Part shown: positions 21,127 through 31,369 of the stretch, one piece after another
How the letters are laid out: the number at the start of each line of letters is the position of its first letter
Position numbering within the stretch: position 1 is the stretch's first letter
Origin: Streptomyces sp. SW4
GTDB lineage: Bacteria; Actinomycetota; Actinomycetes; Streptomycetales; Streptomycetaceae
NCBI GenBank assembly: GCA_003248315.1
Contig: QKWM01000004.1
Span: forward strand, 2,787,001-2,851,000
Length of the DNA: 64,000 nt
Reading direction: 5' to 3'
The notes under the pieces: generated by a model
What the model saw: only the letters and a program-made list of their open reading frames with translations
Told to the model about the DNA's origin: nothing
Database searches by the model: none
Program-made: the position numbers and the translations under genes

Positions 21127-21915
21127 ATGACATCGGCCGTGACCATTCCCCGACACGGGAGCACCGGCGGGCGTACGGCCGTTGCCGCGAGGGCGCGGCA
21201 GGTCGTGAAGGCGTACGGGGCGGGAGAGACCCGGGTCGTCGCCCTCGACCACGTCGACGTGGACATCGCCCGCGGCCGGTTCACCGCGATCATGGGCCCC
21301 TCGGGCTCCGGCAAATCGACGCTCATGCACTGCCTGGCCGGCCTGGACACCGTGACGTCCGGTCAGATCTTCCTGGACGAGACCGAGATCACCGGCCTGA
21401 AGGACAAGAAGCTCACGCAGCTGCGCCGGGACCGGATCGGTTTCATCTTCCAGGCGTTCAACCTGCTGCCGACGCTGAACGCGCTGGAGAACATCACGCT
21501 GCCCATGGACATCGCCGGCCGCAAGCCCGACAAGGCGTGGCTGGACCGGGTCGTGGAGACCGTCGGGCTCGCCGGGCGGCTGGGGCACCGGCCGACCCAG
21601 CTCTCCGGCGGCCAGCAGCAGCGCGTGGCCGTGGCACGGGCCCTGGCCGCCCGGCCCGAGATCATCTTCGGGGACGAGCCGACCGGCAACCTCGACTCCC
21701 GCGCCGGCGCCGAGGTCCTGGGCTTCCTGCGCCGCTCGGTGGACGAACTGGGCCAGACCATCGTGATGGTCACCCACGACCCGGTCGCCGCCTCCTACGC
21801 GGACCGGGTGCTGTACCTCGCCGACGGCCGGATCGTCGACGAGATGTACAACCCCACCGCCGAGCAGGTCCTGGACCGCATGAAGGACTTCGACGCCCGG
21901 GGGCGCACGTCATGA
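21127..21915 (+). CDS. ABC transporter ATPase, MacB/LolD family
   Basis: This is a 262-residue nucleotide-binding subunit with Walker A MGPSGSGKST near residue 59, FQAFNLLPTLNALENI, signature LSGGQQQRVAVARALA, Walker B IIFGDEPTGNLDS and the switch histidine MVTHDP. The Q-loop and LDS pattern place it in the MacB/LolD/FtsE group, which powers mechanotransmission across the membrane to export or extract substrates. Its TGA overlaps the permease ATG as ATGA, so the pair is translationally coupled. A close paralogue is encoded at 53182-53952. Confidence 0.94.
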   Translation: MTSAVTIPRHGSTGGRTAVAARARQVVKAYGAGETRVVALDHVDVDIARGRFTAIMGPSGSGKSTLMHCLAGLDTVTSGQIFLDETEITGLKDKKLTQLRRDRIGFIFQAFNLLPTLNALENITLPMDIAGRKPDKAWLDRVVETVGLAGRLGHRPTQLSGGQQQRVAVARALAARPEIIFGDEPTGNLDSRAGAEVLGFLRRSVDELGQTIVMVTHDPVAASYADRVLYLADGRIVDEMYNPTAEQVLDRMKDFDARGRTS

Positions 21916-24479
21916 CCGTCGTCCGGACCTCCCTGCGCAACTTCTTCGCGCACAAGGGCCGCATGGCCCTCTCCGCCGTCGCGGTGCTGCTGTCGGTGGC
22001 GTTCGTCTGCGGCACGCTCGTGTTCACCGACACGATGAACACCACCTTCGACAAGCTCTTCGCCGTCTCCTCCCCCGACGTGTCCGTCGCGCCGAAGGAC
22101 GCCGAGAGCGAGGACACCCCGCAGAACGGGGTGCCCGAGTCGCTGCCGGCGTCCACCCTGGAGAAGATCCGCTCCGCCGAGGGCGTGAAGTCGGCCGAGG
22201 GCGCCGTCATGTCGATGAACGTGACCCTCGTCGACGCCGACAACGACAACGTGGGCGCCACCAGCGGCGCCCCGACCCTCGCCGGCAACTGGACCCGCAA
22301 CGACCTGCGGTCCATGGAGATCACCTCCGGGCACGCCCCGCGCGGACCCACCGAGGCCATGATCGACGCCGACACCGCCGACAAGCACGGCCTGGAGCTC
22401 GGCGACGAACTGCGCACCATCGCCCAGACCGGCGACTTCAGGACCCGCATCGTCGGCATCGCCACCTTCACCGTCACCAACCCCGGCGCGGCCGTCGTCT
22501 ACTTCGACACCGCCACCGCCCAGCGCGAACTGCTCGGCGGCGCGGGCCGGTTCACCCAGTTCCACGTCACCGCCGCCGACGGCGTCTCCGACGCGCAGCT
22601 CAAGCGGAACGTCTCCGAGGCCCTGGGCGCCGCCGGCTACAAGATCCAGACGGCGAAGGAGGCCTCCGACGAGGGCCGCGAGGACGTCGGCGAGTTCATG
22701 AACGTCATCAAGTACGCCATGCTCGGCTTCGCCGGCATCGCGTTCCTGGTCGGCATCTTCCTGATCATCAACACCTTCTCCATGCTGGTCGCCCAGCGCA
22801 CCCGGGAGATCGGCCTGATGCGGGCCATCGGCTCCTCCCGCCGCCAGGTCAACCGCTCGGTGCTGGTCGAGGCGCTGTTCCTCGGCGTCGTCGGCTCGGT
22901 CCTCGGTGTCGCGGCCGGCGTCGGCATCGCCGTCGGCCTGATGGAGCTGATGTCCGCCGCGGGCATGAACCTGTCCACCGACGACCTGACCGTCAAGGCG
23001 TCCACCCCGGTCGTCGGCCTCGTCCTCGGCGTCGTCGTCACCGTCCTCGCCGCCTACCTCCCCGCCCGCCGGGCCGGCAAGGTCTCCCCGATGGCCGCCC
23101 TGCGCGACGCCGGCACCCCGGCCGACGGCAAGGCCGGCTGGATCCGCGGCCTGATCGGCCTGATCCTCACCGGCGCGGGCGCCGCGGCCCTGTTCACCGC
23201 GGCCGGCGCCGACAAGGCGGGCGACGGCGCGTCGATGCTGGGCATCGGCGTGGTGCTCTCCCTGATCGGCTTCGTCGTCATCGGCCCGCTGCTGGCCGGT
23301 GTGGTCGTACGGGTGATCAGCGCGGTGCTGCTGCGGGCCTTCGGACCCGTGGGCCGCATGGCCGAGCGCAACGCCCTGCGCAACCCGCGCCGCACCGGCG
23401 CCACCGGCGCGGCCCTGATGATCGGCCTGGCCCTGGTGGCCTGCCTGTCGGTGGTCGGCTCCTCGATGGTCGCCTCGGCCACCAGCGAACTCGACAGGAC
23501 GGTCGGCGCCGACTTCATCGTCCAGGGCAACCAGCGGATCGTGCCGCAGGCCGAGAAGGCCATGCGGGGCACGCCCGGACTGGAGCACGTGACCGGCTAC
23601 AAGATGCTCGACGCGACGCTGACCTCGCCCGACGGCAAGAAGGACGACGACGGGGTGATCGCCGCCGACCCGTCCTACGCCGAGGACGTCCGCCGCCCCA
23701 CCACCGCCGGCACCCTGACCGACGCCTACGGCCGGGACGCCATGTCCGTCGGCTCGGACTACGCGAAGAAGCACGGTGTGCGGGTCGGCGACACGATCTC
23801 CGTCGCCTTCCAGGGCGGTGAGACCGCGAAGCTGAAGGTCGCCGCCATCACCGACGACGACACCGCCATCGACCAGGGCGCGCGGTACATCAGCATGGAC
23901 ACCATGCGGGAGTACCTGCCCGCCGGGGCCGTCCCGCCGAACACGATCATGTTCGCCAAGGCGAAGGAGGGCCAGGAGGAGCGGGCGTACGCCGCGCTGC
24001 AGAAGTCGCTGGACGCCTACCCGCAGTACCAGGTGCGCGACCAGACCGACTACAAGCAGGAACTGAAGGACCAGGTCGGCCAGCTCCTGAACATGGTCTA
24101 CGGCCTGCTCGCCCTGGCGATCATCGTCGCGGTCCTCGGTGTGGTGAACACCCTCGCCCTGTCGGTGGTCGAGCGGACCCGGGAGATCGGCCTGATGCGC
24201 GCCATCGGCCTCTCCCGCCGCCAGCTGCGCCGCATGATCCGCATGGAGTCGGTCGTCATCGCCCTCTTCGGCGCCCTGCTGGGCCTGGGGCTGGGCATGG
24301 GCTGGGGCGCCACCGCGCAGAAGCTGCTCGCCCTGGAGGGACTCAACGTCCTCGACATCCCCTGGCCGACGATCATCGGCGTGTTCATCGGCTCGGCGTT
24401 CGTGGGCCTGTTCGCCGCGCTGGTCCCCGCGTTCCGCGCGGGCCGGATGAACGTCCTGAACGCGATCGCGACGGAGTAA
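21912..24479 (+). CDS. ABC transporter permease, MacB/FtsX type with two FtsX domains
   Basis: An 855-residue membrane protein. The N-terminal helix (ALSAVAVLLSVAFVCGTLVF) leads into a large extracellular MacB-like domain. Three helices follow with the FtsX signature RTREIGLMRAIGSSRRQV near residue 300. A second extracellular domain (about 520-720) comes next, then a second helical bundle with RTREIGLMRAIGLSRRQL. The C-terminus has the conserved LVPAFRAGRMNVLNAIATE-type ending. It forms the exporter with the preceding ATPase. The substrate is unknown; peptides, lipids or drugs are the family range. Confidence 0.92.
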   Translation: MTVVRTSLRNFFAHKGRMALSAVAVLLSVAFVCGTLVFTDTMNTTFDKLFAVSSPDVSVAPKDAESEDTPQNGVPESLPASTLEKIRSAEGVKSAEGAVMSMNVTLVDADNDNVGATSGAPTLAGNWTRNDLRSMEITSGHAPRGPTEAMIDADTADKHGLELGDELRTIAQTGDFRTRIVGIATFTVTNPGAAVVYFDTATAQRELLGGAGRFTQFHVTAADGVSDAQLKRNVSEALGAAGYKIQTAKEASDEGREDVGEFMNVIKYAMLGFAGIAFLVGIFLIINTFSMLVAQRTREIGLMRAIGSSRRQVNRSVLVEALFLGVVGSVLGVAAGVGIAVGLMELMSAAGMNLSTDDLTVKASTPVVGLVLGVVVTVLAAYLPARRAGKVSPMAALRDAGTPADGKAGWIRGLIGLILTGAGAAALFTAAGADKAGDGASMLGIGVVLSLIGFVVIGPLLAGVVVRVISAVLLRAFGPVGRMAERNALRNPRRTGATGAALMIGLALVACLSVVGSSMVASATSELDRTVGADFIVQGNQRIVPQAEKAMRGTPGLEHVTGYKMLDATLTSPDGKKDDDGVIAADPSYAEDVRRPTTAGTLTDAYGRDAMSVGSDYAKKHGVRVGDTISVAFQGGETAKLKVAAITDDDTAIDQGARYISMDTMREYLPAGAVPPNTIMFAKAKEGQEERAYAALQKSLDAYPQYQVRDQTDYKQELKDQVGQLLNMVYGLLALAIIVAVLGVVNTLALSVVERTREIGLMRAIGLSRRQLRRMIRMESVVIALFGALLGLGLGMGWGATAQKLLALEGLNVLDIPWPTIIGVFIGSAFVGLFAALVPAFRAGRMNVLNAIATE

Positions 24480-24491
24480 CCCCCACACCCG

Positions 24492-24530
24492 CCCACCGCG
24501 GGCCCCGGCCGACGCCGGGTCCGCGGTGGG
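24492..24530 (+). terminator. Hairpin after the first ABC operon
   Basis: A perfect 10-bp stem (24492-24501 with 24521-24530) with a GC-rich 19-base loop lies 13 bases after the permease stop. Confidence 0.7.
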
Positions 24531-24630
24531 GGACCTCGCGGACGGGGGTCGCGGGGAAGAGCCCGGTGCGGACGGCCTCGAGGGCCTGCCCGCACCGGGC
24601 TCGCTCACACCCCCGCCCGCCCGAGCCGCC

Positions 24631-24830
24631 CCGGGGGTCCAGGGGGCGAAGCCCCCTCGGGGCCCGCTTCCCGGCCGACCGAGTCGGGTGGTGGGTGGGT
24701 GAGGGCCGGGGTCCGGGGCGGAGCCCTCTGGGGGCCTGCTTCCTGGCCGACCGAGTCGGGTGGTGGGTGGGCGAAGGCCGGGGGTCCAGGGGGCGGAGCC
24801 CTCTGGGGGGCGCTCGGGGCGGCGCCGGCC
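24631..24830. repeat. Tandem 72-bp noncoding repeat, about 2.5 copies
   Basis: The unit begins GGGGTCC and contains a GGCGGAGCCC hairpin-like core, then GCCGACCGAGTCGGGTGG. The identical 27-bp tail segments lie at 24673-24699 and 24745-24771, exactly 72 bases apart. A third, truncated unit starts near 24779. The core resembles the GGGGGCGGAGCCCCC-type repeat scattered in Streptomyces genomes. Outside this array and the hairpin at 24492-24530, I see no gene in 24480-25007. The mfd promoter should lie in 24880-25000. Confidence 0.7.
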
Positions 24831-25007
24831 GCCTCCCCGGGCACGTACACCCCGGGCGGACGCCCACCCCGGCACACGCCCACCCCCCGACCGGCGTCGT
24901 CCACAGCCCCCGCCGCCCACGCCCCCGGCGTCGTACGCTGGAGACCCCCGGCCCTCACCCCGCCGGGCCCTTCGTGTTGCCCAGCCCGGACGGAAAGCGC
25001 ACCCTCC

Positions 25008-28000
25008 ATGAGCCTGCACGGTCTGCTCGACGCCGTCGTCAAGGACCCCGCCCTCGCGGAAGCGATCTCGGCGGCCGCCGACGGCAACCGCATGCACGTC
25101 GACCTGGTCGGCCCCCGGCGGCCCGCCCCTTCACCGTCGCCGCGCTGGCCCGCGACACGGGCCGCCCCGTGCTCGCCGTGACGGCGACCGGCCGGGAGGC
25201 CGAGGACCTCGCCGCGGCCCTGCGCTCCCTGCTCCCGCCCGAGGGCGTCGTGGAGTACCCCTCCTGGGAGACCCTCCCGCACGAGCGCCTCAGCCCCCGC
25301 AGCGACACCGTCGGCCGCCGCCTCGCCGTCCTGCGCAGGCTCGCCCACCCCCGCCCCGACGACCCCGAGACCGGCCCGGTCTCCGTCGTCGTGGCCCCCG
25401 TGCGCTCGGTGCTCCAGCCGCAGGTCAAGGGCCTGGGCGACCTGGAGCCGGTGGCGCTGCGCACGGGCCAGAGCGCGGACCTGGACGAGGTCGTCGACGC
25501 CCTCGCCGCCGCCGCGTACGCGCGCGTGGAGCTGGTGGAGAAGCGCGGCGAGTTCGCCGTGCGAGGCGGCATCCTCGACGTGTTCCCGCCCACCGAGGAA
25601 CACCCCCTGCGCATCGAGTTCTGGGGCGACGACGTCGAGGAGATCCGCTACTTCAAGGTCGCCGACCAGCGCTCCCTGGAGGTCGCCGAACACGGCCTGT
25701 GGGCCCCGCCCTGCCGCGAGCTGCTGCTGACGCCGCAGGTCCGCGAGCGGGCCGCCGCCCTCGCCGAGCGCCACCCCGAGCTGGGCGAACTGCTCGGCAA
25801 GATCGCCGAGGGCATCGCCGTGGAGGGCATGGAGTCCCTGGCGCCCGTCCTGGTGGACGACATGGAGCTGCTGCTCGACGTCCTCCCCAAGGGCGCCATG
25901 ACGGTCGTGTGCGACCCGGAGCGGGTGCGGACCCGGGCCGCCGACCTGGTGGCCACCAGCCAGGAGTTCCTCCAGGCCTCCTGGGCGGCCACGGCGGGCG
26001 GCGGCGAGGCCCCGATCGACGTCGGCGCCGCCTCCCTGTGGTCCATCGCGGACGTCCGCGACCGGGCCCGCGAGCTGGACATGATGTGGTGGTCGGTGTC
26101 GCCGTTCGCCGCCGACGACGCCCTCGACGAGGCCGACACCCTCAAGCTCGGCATGCACGCCCCCGAGACCTACCGCGGCGACACCGCCAAGGCCCTCGCC
26201 GACACCAAGGGCTGGCTCGCCGACGGCTGGCGCGCGGTCTACGTCACCGAGGGCCACGGCCCGGCCGCCCGCACCGTCGAGGTCCTCGGCGGCGAGGGCA
26301 TCGCGGCCCGCCTGGACCAGGACCTGGCCGCGCTCAGCCCCTCCGTCGTGCACGTCTCCTGCGGCTCGATCGACCACGGCTTCGTCGACCCGGCCCTGAA
26401 GCTGGCCGTGCTCACCGAGACCGACCTGACCGGCCAGAAGGCCGCGGGCCGCGAGGGCGCCCGGATGCCCGCCCGGCGCCGCAAGACCATCGACCCGCTC
26501 ACCCTGGAGGCGGGCGACTACATCGTCCACGAGCAGCACGGCGTGGGCCGTTACATCGAGATGGTGCAGCGCACCGTGCAGGGCGCCACCCGCGAGTACC
26601 TGGTCGTGGAGTACGCCCCGCCAAGCGCGGCCAGCCCGGCGACCGGCTGTACATCCCCACCGACCAGCTGGAGCAGATCACCAAGTACGTCGGCGGCGAG
26701 GCCCCCACCCTGCACCGGCTCGGCGGCGCCGACTGGACCAAGACCAAGGCGCGGGCGAAGAAGGCGGTCAAGGAGATCGCCGCCGACCTGATCAAGCTGT
26801 ACAGCGCGCGGATGGCGGCGCCCGGCCACGCCTTCGGCCCGGACACCCCCTGGCAGCGCGAGCTGGAGGACGCCTTCCCCTACGCGGAGACGCCCGACCA
26901 GCTCACCACGATCGCCGAGGTCAAGGAGGACATGGAGAAGTCGGTCCCGATGGACCGCCTGATCTGCGGCGACGTGGGCTACGGCAAGACGGAGATCGCC
27001 GTGCGCGCCGCCTTCAAGGCGGTCCAGGACGGCAAGCAGGTGGCCGTCCTGGTGCCCACCACCCTGCTGGTGCAGCAGCACTTCGGCACGTTCAGCGAGC
27101 GCTACGCCCAGTTCCCGGTGAACGTGCGGGCGCTCTCCCGCTTCCAGACCGACACCGAGGCCAAGGCGGTCCTGGAGGGCCTGCGCGACGGCTCGGTCGA
27201 CGTCGTCATCGGCACCCACCGCCTGTTCTCGTCGGAGACGAAGTTCAAGGACCTGGGCCTGGTCATCGTCGACGAGGAGCAGCGCTTCGGCGTGGAGCAC
27301 AAGGAGCAGCTGAAGAAGCTCCGCGCCAACGTCGACGTGCTCACCATGTCGGCGACGCCCATCCCGCGCACCCTGGAGATGGCGGTCACCGGCATCCGCG
27401 AGATGTCCACCATCACCACCCCGCCGGAGGAGCGGCATCCGGTGCTGACCTTCGTCGGCCCGTACGAGGAGAAGCAGATCGGCGCGGCCATCCGCCGCGA
27501 ACTGCTGCGCGAGGGCCAGGTCTTCTACATCCACAACCGGGTCGAGTCGATCGACCGGGCGGCGGCCCGGCTGCGCCAGATCGTGCCCGAGGCGCGCATC
27601 GCCACCGCGCACGGCCAGATGTCGGAGCAGGCGCTGGAGCAGGTCGTCGTGGACTTCTGGGAGAAGAAGTTCGACGTGCTGGTCTCCACGACGATCGTCG
27701 AGTCCGGCATCGACATCTCCAACGCCAACACCCTGATCGTCGAGCGCGGCGACAACTTCGGCCTGAGCCAGCTGCACCAGCTGCGCGGCCGGGTCGGCCG
27801 GGGCCGCGAGCGCGGCTACGCGTACTTCCTGTACCCGCCGGAGAAGCCGCTGACGGAGACCGCGCACGAGCGGCTGGCGACCATCGCCCAGCACACCGAG
27901 ATGGGCGCCGGCATGTACGTGGCGATGAAGGACCTGGAGATCCGCGGCGCCGGCAATCTGCTCGGCGGCGAGCAGTCCGGCCACATCGCGGGCGTCGGCT

Positions 28001-28542
28001 TCGACCTGTACGTGCGGATGGTGGGCGAGGCGGTCGCGGACTACCGGCGTCAGCTGGAGACGGGCGAGGCCGAGGAGGAGCCGCCGCTCGAGGTCAAGAT
28101 CGAGCTGCCGGTCGACGCGCACGTCCCGCACGACTACGCGCCGGGCGAGCGGCTGCGCCTCCAGGCGTACCGGGCGATCGCCTCCGCCAACACGGAGGAG
28201 GACATCAAGGCCGTCCGCGAGGAACTGACCGACCGCTACGGCAAGTTGCCGGAGCCGGTGGAGAACCTGCTGCTGGTGGCCGGGCTGCGGATGCTGGCGC
28301 GGGCGTGCGGCGTCGGCGAGATCGTCCTCCAGGGCACCAACATCCGGTTCGCGCCGGTCGAGTTGCGCGAGTCGCAGGAGCTGCGGCTCAAGCGGCTGTA
28401 CCCGGGCTCGGTGATCAAGTCGGCCGCGCACCAGGTGCTCGTCCCGCGCCCGAAGACCGCGAAGGTCGGCGGCAAGCCGCTGGTCGGGCGGGAACTGCTC
28501 GCCTGGGTCGGCGAGTTCCTGACCTCGGTCCTGGGGTCCTGA
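25008..28542 (+). CDS. mfd: Transcription-repair coupling factor
   Basis: Mfd removes RNA polymerase stalled at DNA lesions and recruits UvrA. The protein has 1178 residues once bases are restored at 25112-25116 and near 26620. It starts at ATG 25008. Order: UvrB-like N-terminal domains (SWETLPHERLSP), the RNA-polymerase-interacting Tudor-like domain (GDYIVHEQHGVGRYIEM), then a RecG-like translocase with Walker A CGDVGYGKTE near residue 654, DEEQ box (IVDEEQRFGVEHKEQL), MSATPIPRTLEM and the C-terminal helicase half (TIVESGIDISNANTLIVERGD, QLRGRVGRGRERGYAYFLYP). The TRCF domain closes the protein. It is monocistronic and ends at a strong hairpin. Confidence 0.96.
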
Positions 28543-28558
28543 CCCCGGGTGAACGGGG

Positions 28559-28595
28559 GAAGCCGCCCGCGGGGACAGGTCCCGTGGGCGGCTTC
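28559..28595. terminator. Strong hairpin between mfd and the antitoxin-like gene
   Basis: A 15-bp stem with one G-T pair (28559-28573 with 28581-28595) and a 7-base loop. It sits between two convergent stops and can serve both. Confidence 0.75.
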
Positions 28596-28616
28596 GCCGT
28601 GTTCCGTGTGGGAGGG

Positions 28617-28817
28617 CTACTGCTGATCCGGCCGGTTGCCGCCGCCCTCGCGCCCGAAGCCGAGCCTGTCCTCGGCCTGCTGCTGCGCGGCGTCGACCTG
28701 CTTCTCGTACTTGCCGCCGGTCCTCTCGTTGACCTGGCGTTCGGCCGTGTCGGACATCTTGCGTGACCTGTCCTTGTCCTTGCCGGCCATGCTCTTCATC
28801 TTGTCGAGGATGCCCAT
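28617..28817 (-). CDS. MT0933-like antitoxin family protein
   Basis: A 66-residue, highly charged, helical protein (MGILDKMKSMAGKDKD start, GGKYEKQVDAAQQQAEDRLG, Gly/Pro-rich end). This layout matches the small actinobacterial family typified by M. tuberculosis MT0933, listed as antitoxin-like although its toxin is often absent. ATG 28817 has AGGAG 7 bases upstream. No obvious toxin shares its transcript. It is divergent from the exported HNH nuclease gene. Confidence 0.7.
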   Translation of the reverse strand: MGILDKMKSMAGKDKDRSRKMSDTAERQVNERTGGKYEKQVDAAQQQAEDRLGFGREGGGNRPDQQ

Positions 28818-28948
28818 GCAGAGCTCCTTCCGAGACGTGACTCACTGTCGACCGTACGACAGTTTTGTCCCGCATGCCCAATAAGCGCCCCTATGGTCTG
28901 AACCAGTCCCCGCTACCGTGATCACGGCACCGGCACGGGAGGGCACGC

Positions 28949-29719
28949 ATGGTTCGGCACCGCGGGATCCGCACGGGATGGGCCAGGGGCGCGCTTGTCG
29001 CGCTGGTCCTGGTCACCGGCTGCGAGGGCGTCCCGAACGGCGGGTCCGCCCCGTCGCAGGAGGGGGCCGGGGCCCCGGCCGGCGGGCGCGCCGTCAGCCC
29101 CCTGCGCAATCCGGACGGCACCCGCCCGGGCCTGGCCCCTGTCACGCAGGAGGCCGACCGGGCGGCGGCCCGCACGCTCATCGAGGGTCTGCGCACCAAG
29201 GGGCGCGGGCCCCGGACGGGCTACGACCGGGACGAGTTCGGCCATGCCTGGATGGACACGGCCGACGGTGTGCCGCTGGCCCGCAACGGCTGCGACACCC
29301 GTAACGACCTGCTGAAGCGCGACGGTGAGGGGCTGCGTTTCCGTTCCGGCTCGGACTGCGTGGTCGTCGCGATGACGCTGCACGACCCGTACACCGGCGC
29401 CACCCTCCGATGGCGCAAGCAGGACGCCGCCGAGGTGCAGATCGACCATGTGGTGCCGTTGTCGTACAGCTGGCAGATGGGCGCGGCGCGCTGGCCGGAG
29501 AACAAGCGCCGCCGCCTGGCCAACGACACCCTCAACCTCCTGCCGGTCGACGGCGGCGCCAACGCGGCCAAGGGCGACTCCGGGCCGGCGTCCTGGCTCC
29601 CGCCGAACAAGGCCGTCCGGTGCGCGTACGCGGTGCGGTTCGCCCAGGTCGCCGACAAGTACGAGATGCCGGTCACGGCGGCCGACAAGCGGATGATGCT
29701 GGAGCAGTGCGGCGGCTAG
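28949..29719 (+). CDS. Exported HNH-family nuclease lipoprotein (GmrSD C-terminal/DUF1524-like)
   Basis: 256 residues. The N-terminal signal ends in the lipobox LVTGC (Cys about residue 27), so it should be membrane-anchored outside the cell. The mature part has GLRFRSGSDCVV, AEVQIDHVVPL with the metal-binding His, WPENKRRRLANDTLNLL and KGDSGPASWLPP, the HNH pattern of the DUF1524 group. A role in DNA degradation or nutrient scavenging on the cell surface is plausible. Two cysteine pairs could form disulphides. ATG 28949 has GGGAGG 6 bases upstream. It is apparently monocistronic. Confidence 0.85.
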   Translation: MVRHRGIRTGWARGALVALVLVTGCEGVPNGGSAPSQEGAGAPAGGRAVSPLRNPDGTRPGLAPVTQEADRAAARTLIEGLRTKGRGPRTGYDRDEFGHAWMDTADGVPLARNGCDTRNDLLKRDGEGLRFRSGSDCVVVAMTLHDPYTGATLRWRKQDAAEVQIDHVVPLSYSWQMGAARWPENKRRRLANDTLNLLPVDGGANAAKGDSGPASWLPPNKAVRCAYAVRFAQVADKYEMPVTAADKRMMLEQCGG

Positions 29720-29814
29720 CCGCGGCCGGCGACGGTGGTCACGGGCGGCCGGCGGAGCGGCCCGCGCCCGCAAATCCGTTTCCCGGCCCCCGGCGTGCTG
29801 GCTACGGTGACCGC

Positions 29815-30558
29815 ATGGAGTTCAAGGTTTCGAGTCTGGCCGACCGGCCCGAGATGCGTGACGCGGTGCTCGCCATGGCCGACTCCTGGCCGGAGTTCAA
29901 CACCGAGGACCTGGCCGGCAACGCCCACTACCCGCGCATCTCCCTGGAGCTGCCCGAGTACGTGCAGTTCGCCGAGGACGAGCGCGGCGAGGTCGTCGCG
30001 CACGCCCACAGCGTGCCGTTCGCCCTGCACACCGAGGGGCGCGGGACGCTGCCCGACCGCGGCTGGGACGAGATCCTCGTGTGGGCCTTCGCCGACCTGC
30101 GCCGCGGGATCCGGCCCGACACCGTGAGCGCCGTCTCCGTCACCGTCGCCCCGCACGCCCAGGGGCGGGGGCTGTCCGCCCTGATGCTCTCGGCCATGCG
30201 GGACAACGCCCGTGCCCGCGGCTTCCGGGAGGTCGTCGCGCCGGTGCGGCCCAGCGCCAAGCACCTCGAACCCCGCACGCCGATCGAGGAGTACGTGCGC
30301 CGGGTCCGCCCCGACGGGCTGCCCCACGACCCGTGGCTGCGCGTGCACGTCCGGGCCGGTGGCACCGTCGACTCGGTGGCTCCGGCCTCGATGACGGTCG
30401 GCGCCTCGCTGGAGAGGTGGCGCCGCTGGACCGGCCTGCCCTTCGACGAGGCGGGCGACGTCGAGGTGCCCGGCGCCCTGGTCCCGGTGCGCTGCGAGCC
30501 GGAACGCGGCTACGCCGTGTACGTCGAACCCAACGTGTGGGTGCGGCACGCCCTGTGA
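29815..30558 (+). CDS. GNAT-fold acetyltransferase
   Basis: 247 residues. The central part shows the GNAT acetyl-CoA motif (VTVAPHAQGRGLSALMLSAM, i.e. V-x-P-x-x-Q-G-x-G-x-S), preceded by AHAHSVPFALHTEG and followed by a long C-terminal extension ending VYVEPNVWVRHAL. The substrate is unknown. ATG 29815 follows a short 95-base gap after the nuclease gene. The extension (about residues 160-247) is longer than a minimal GNAT and could be a substrate-recognition lid. Confidence 0.8.
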   Translation: MEFKVSSLADRPEMRDAVLAMADSWPEFNTEDLAGNAHYPRISLELPEYVQFAEDERGEVVAHAHSVPFALHTEGRGTLPDRGWDEILVWAFADLRRGIRPDTVSAVSVTVAPHAQGRGLSALMLSAMRDNARARGFREVVAPVRPSAKHLEPRTPIEEYVRRVRPDGLPHDPWLRVHVRAGGTVDSVAPASMTVGASLERWRRWTGLPFDEAGDVEVPGALVPVRCEPERGYAVYVEPNVWVRHAL

Positions 30559-30613
30559 ACACCCCGGTCCCGCCGGCAGGGGCGTCGGAACGGCCCGGCG
30601 CCGCCGGCGGGCA

Positions 30614-31293
30614 TCAGCCGGTCTTCTTCCAGTCCTTGCAGCCGGTGGTCTTGAAGTAGCCGTCCGAGGCGCTGATGGTGACCACGGCCGTCCCGGTCGC
30701 GTTCCCGTTCGCGATGATCGAGTCGAGACCGTGCTCGGCGTCCTTGGCACGCTCCCAGTAGCACATGTCGTCGGTGTTGCCGGCGGACCGGTACGTGCCG
30801 GGGGCGATGTCCCGGCCCACGGCGAACATGCCGCCGTCCCCGGCCATTGCGGACGCCGGTGAGCCCTTGGCCTTCGGGTCGACGGCCTCCCAGTCGTTGC
30901 AGCCGCTCGACCTGAAGATCTTGTCGGTGGGCTTGACGGTGACGTAGGACGTGCCGCTGACGTTGTCGTTGGCCAGCAGCGAGTCCGCCTCGCCCGAGGC
31001 GTCCTCGGCGCGTTCCCAGTAGCACAGGCCGTCGTCGTTGCCGGTGGTGCGGTAGGTGCCCGGCTTCAGGTCGGTGCCGACCCGGTGGTCGCCGTCCCCG
31101 CGAACGCGGCCTTCTTTCCCGTGTCCCCGGCGGTGCCGCCGCCCCCGGCGCCGCCCGCCTGCCGCTGCGCGGACGCCGAGGAGCCGCCCGCGCCGCCGGT
31201 GCCGCCGTCCCCGTCGCCGCCGGTCGCCGAGACGGCGCCGATCACGACGATCCCCACGACGGCGCCCAGCGCGACCCTGCCCTTCATGCCCAT
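30614..31293 (-). CDS. Exported protein with a duplicated CYWERA domain
   Basis: 226 residues after restoring one base at 31096-31099. ATG 31293 has GGAGG 8 bases upstream. Near the N-terminus is a signal/anchor helix (VALGAVVGIVVIGAVSA), then a Gly/Ser-rich spacer. Two copies of a domain of about 75 residues follow: each has GTYRxxGNxDxxCYWERAxD, then a variable middle with a G-T-x-x-V-T strand, and ends SGCNDW or TGCKDW. The two cysteines per copy likely form a disulphide. I do not know the function; cell-surface binding would fit. It is convergent with the GNAT gene. Confidence 0.75.
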
Positions 31294-31369
31294 GGCTGTG
31301 TCCCCTCCCGAAGCCGTGACCGTCTCCGTCCGACGGCCGCTCGTTCGCGGGGTCAATAAGAGCAGAGCA

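Noticed and set aside
21795..25097. Very long minus-strand open frame (1100 codons) opposite the first ABC operon
   Set aside because: It is the antisense shadow of high-GC coding sequence, with His/Gln/Arg/Gly-heavy composition and no recognisable domain; the plus strand encodes a clear ATPase and permease there.
26551..28881. Long minus-strand open frame opposite mfd
   Set aside because: Shadow of the mfd helicase domain; low-information composition and no ribosome-binding site.
28949..29719. HNH lipoprotein as part of a type IV restriction (GmrSD) system
   Set aside because: Only the C-terminal HNH-like domain is present, behind a lipoprotein signal; the DUF262 half is absent.
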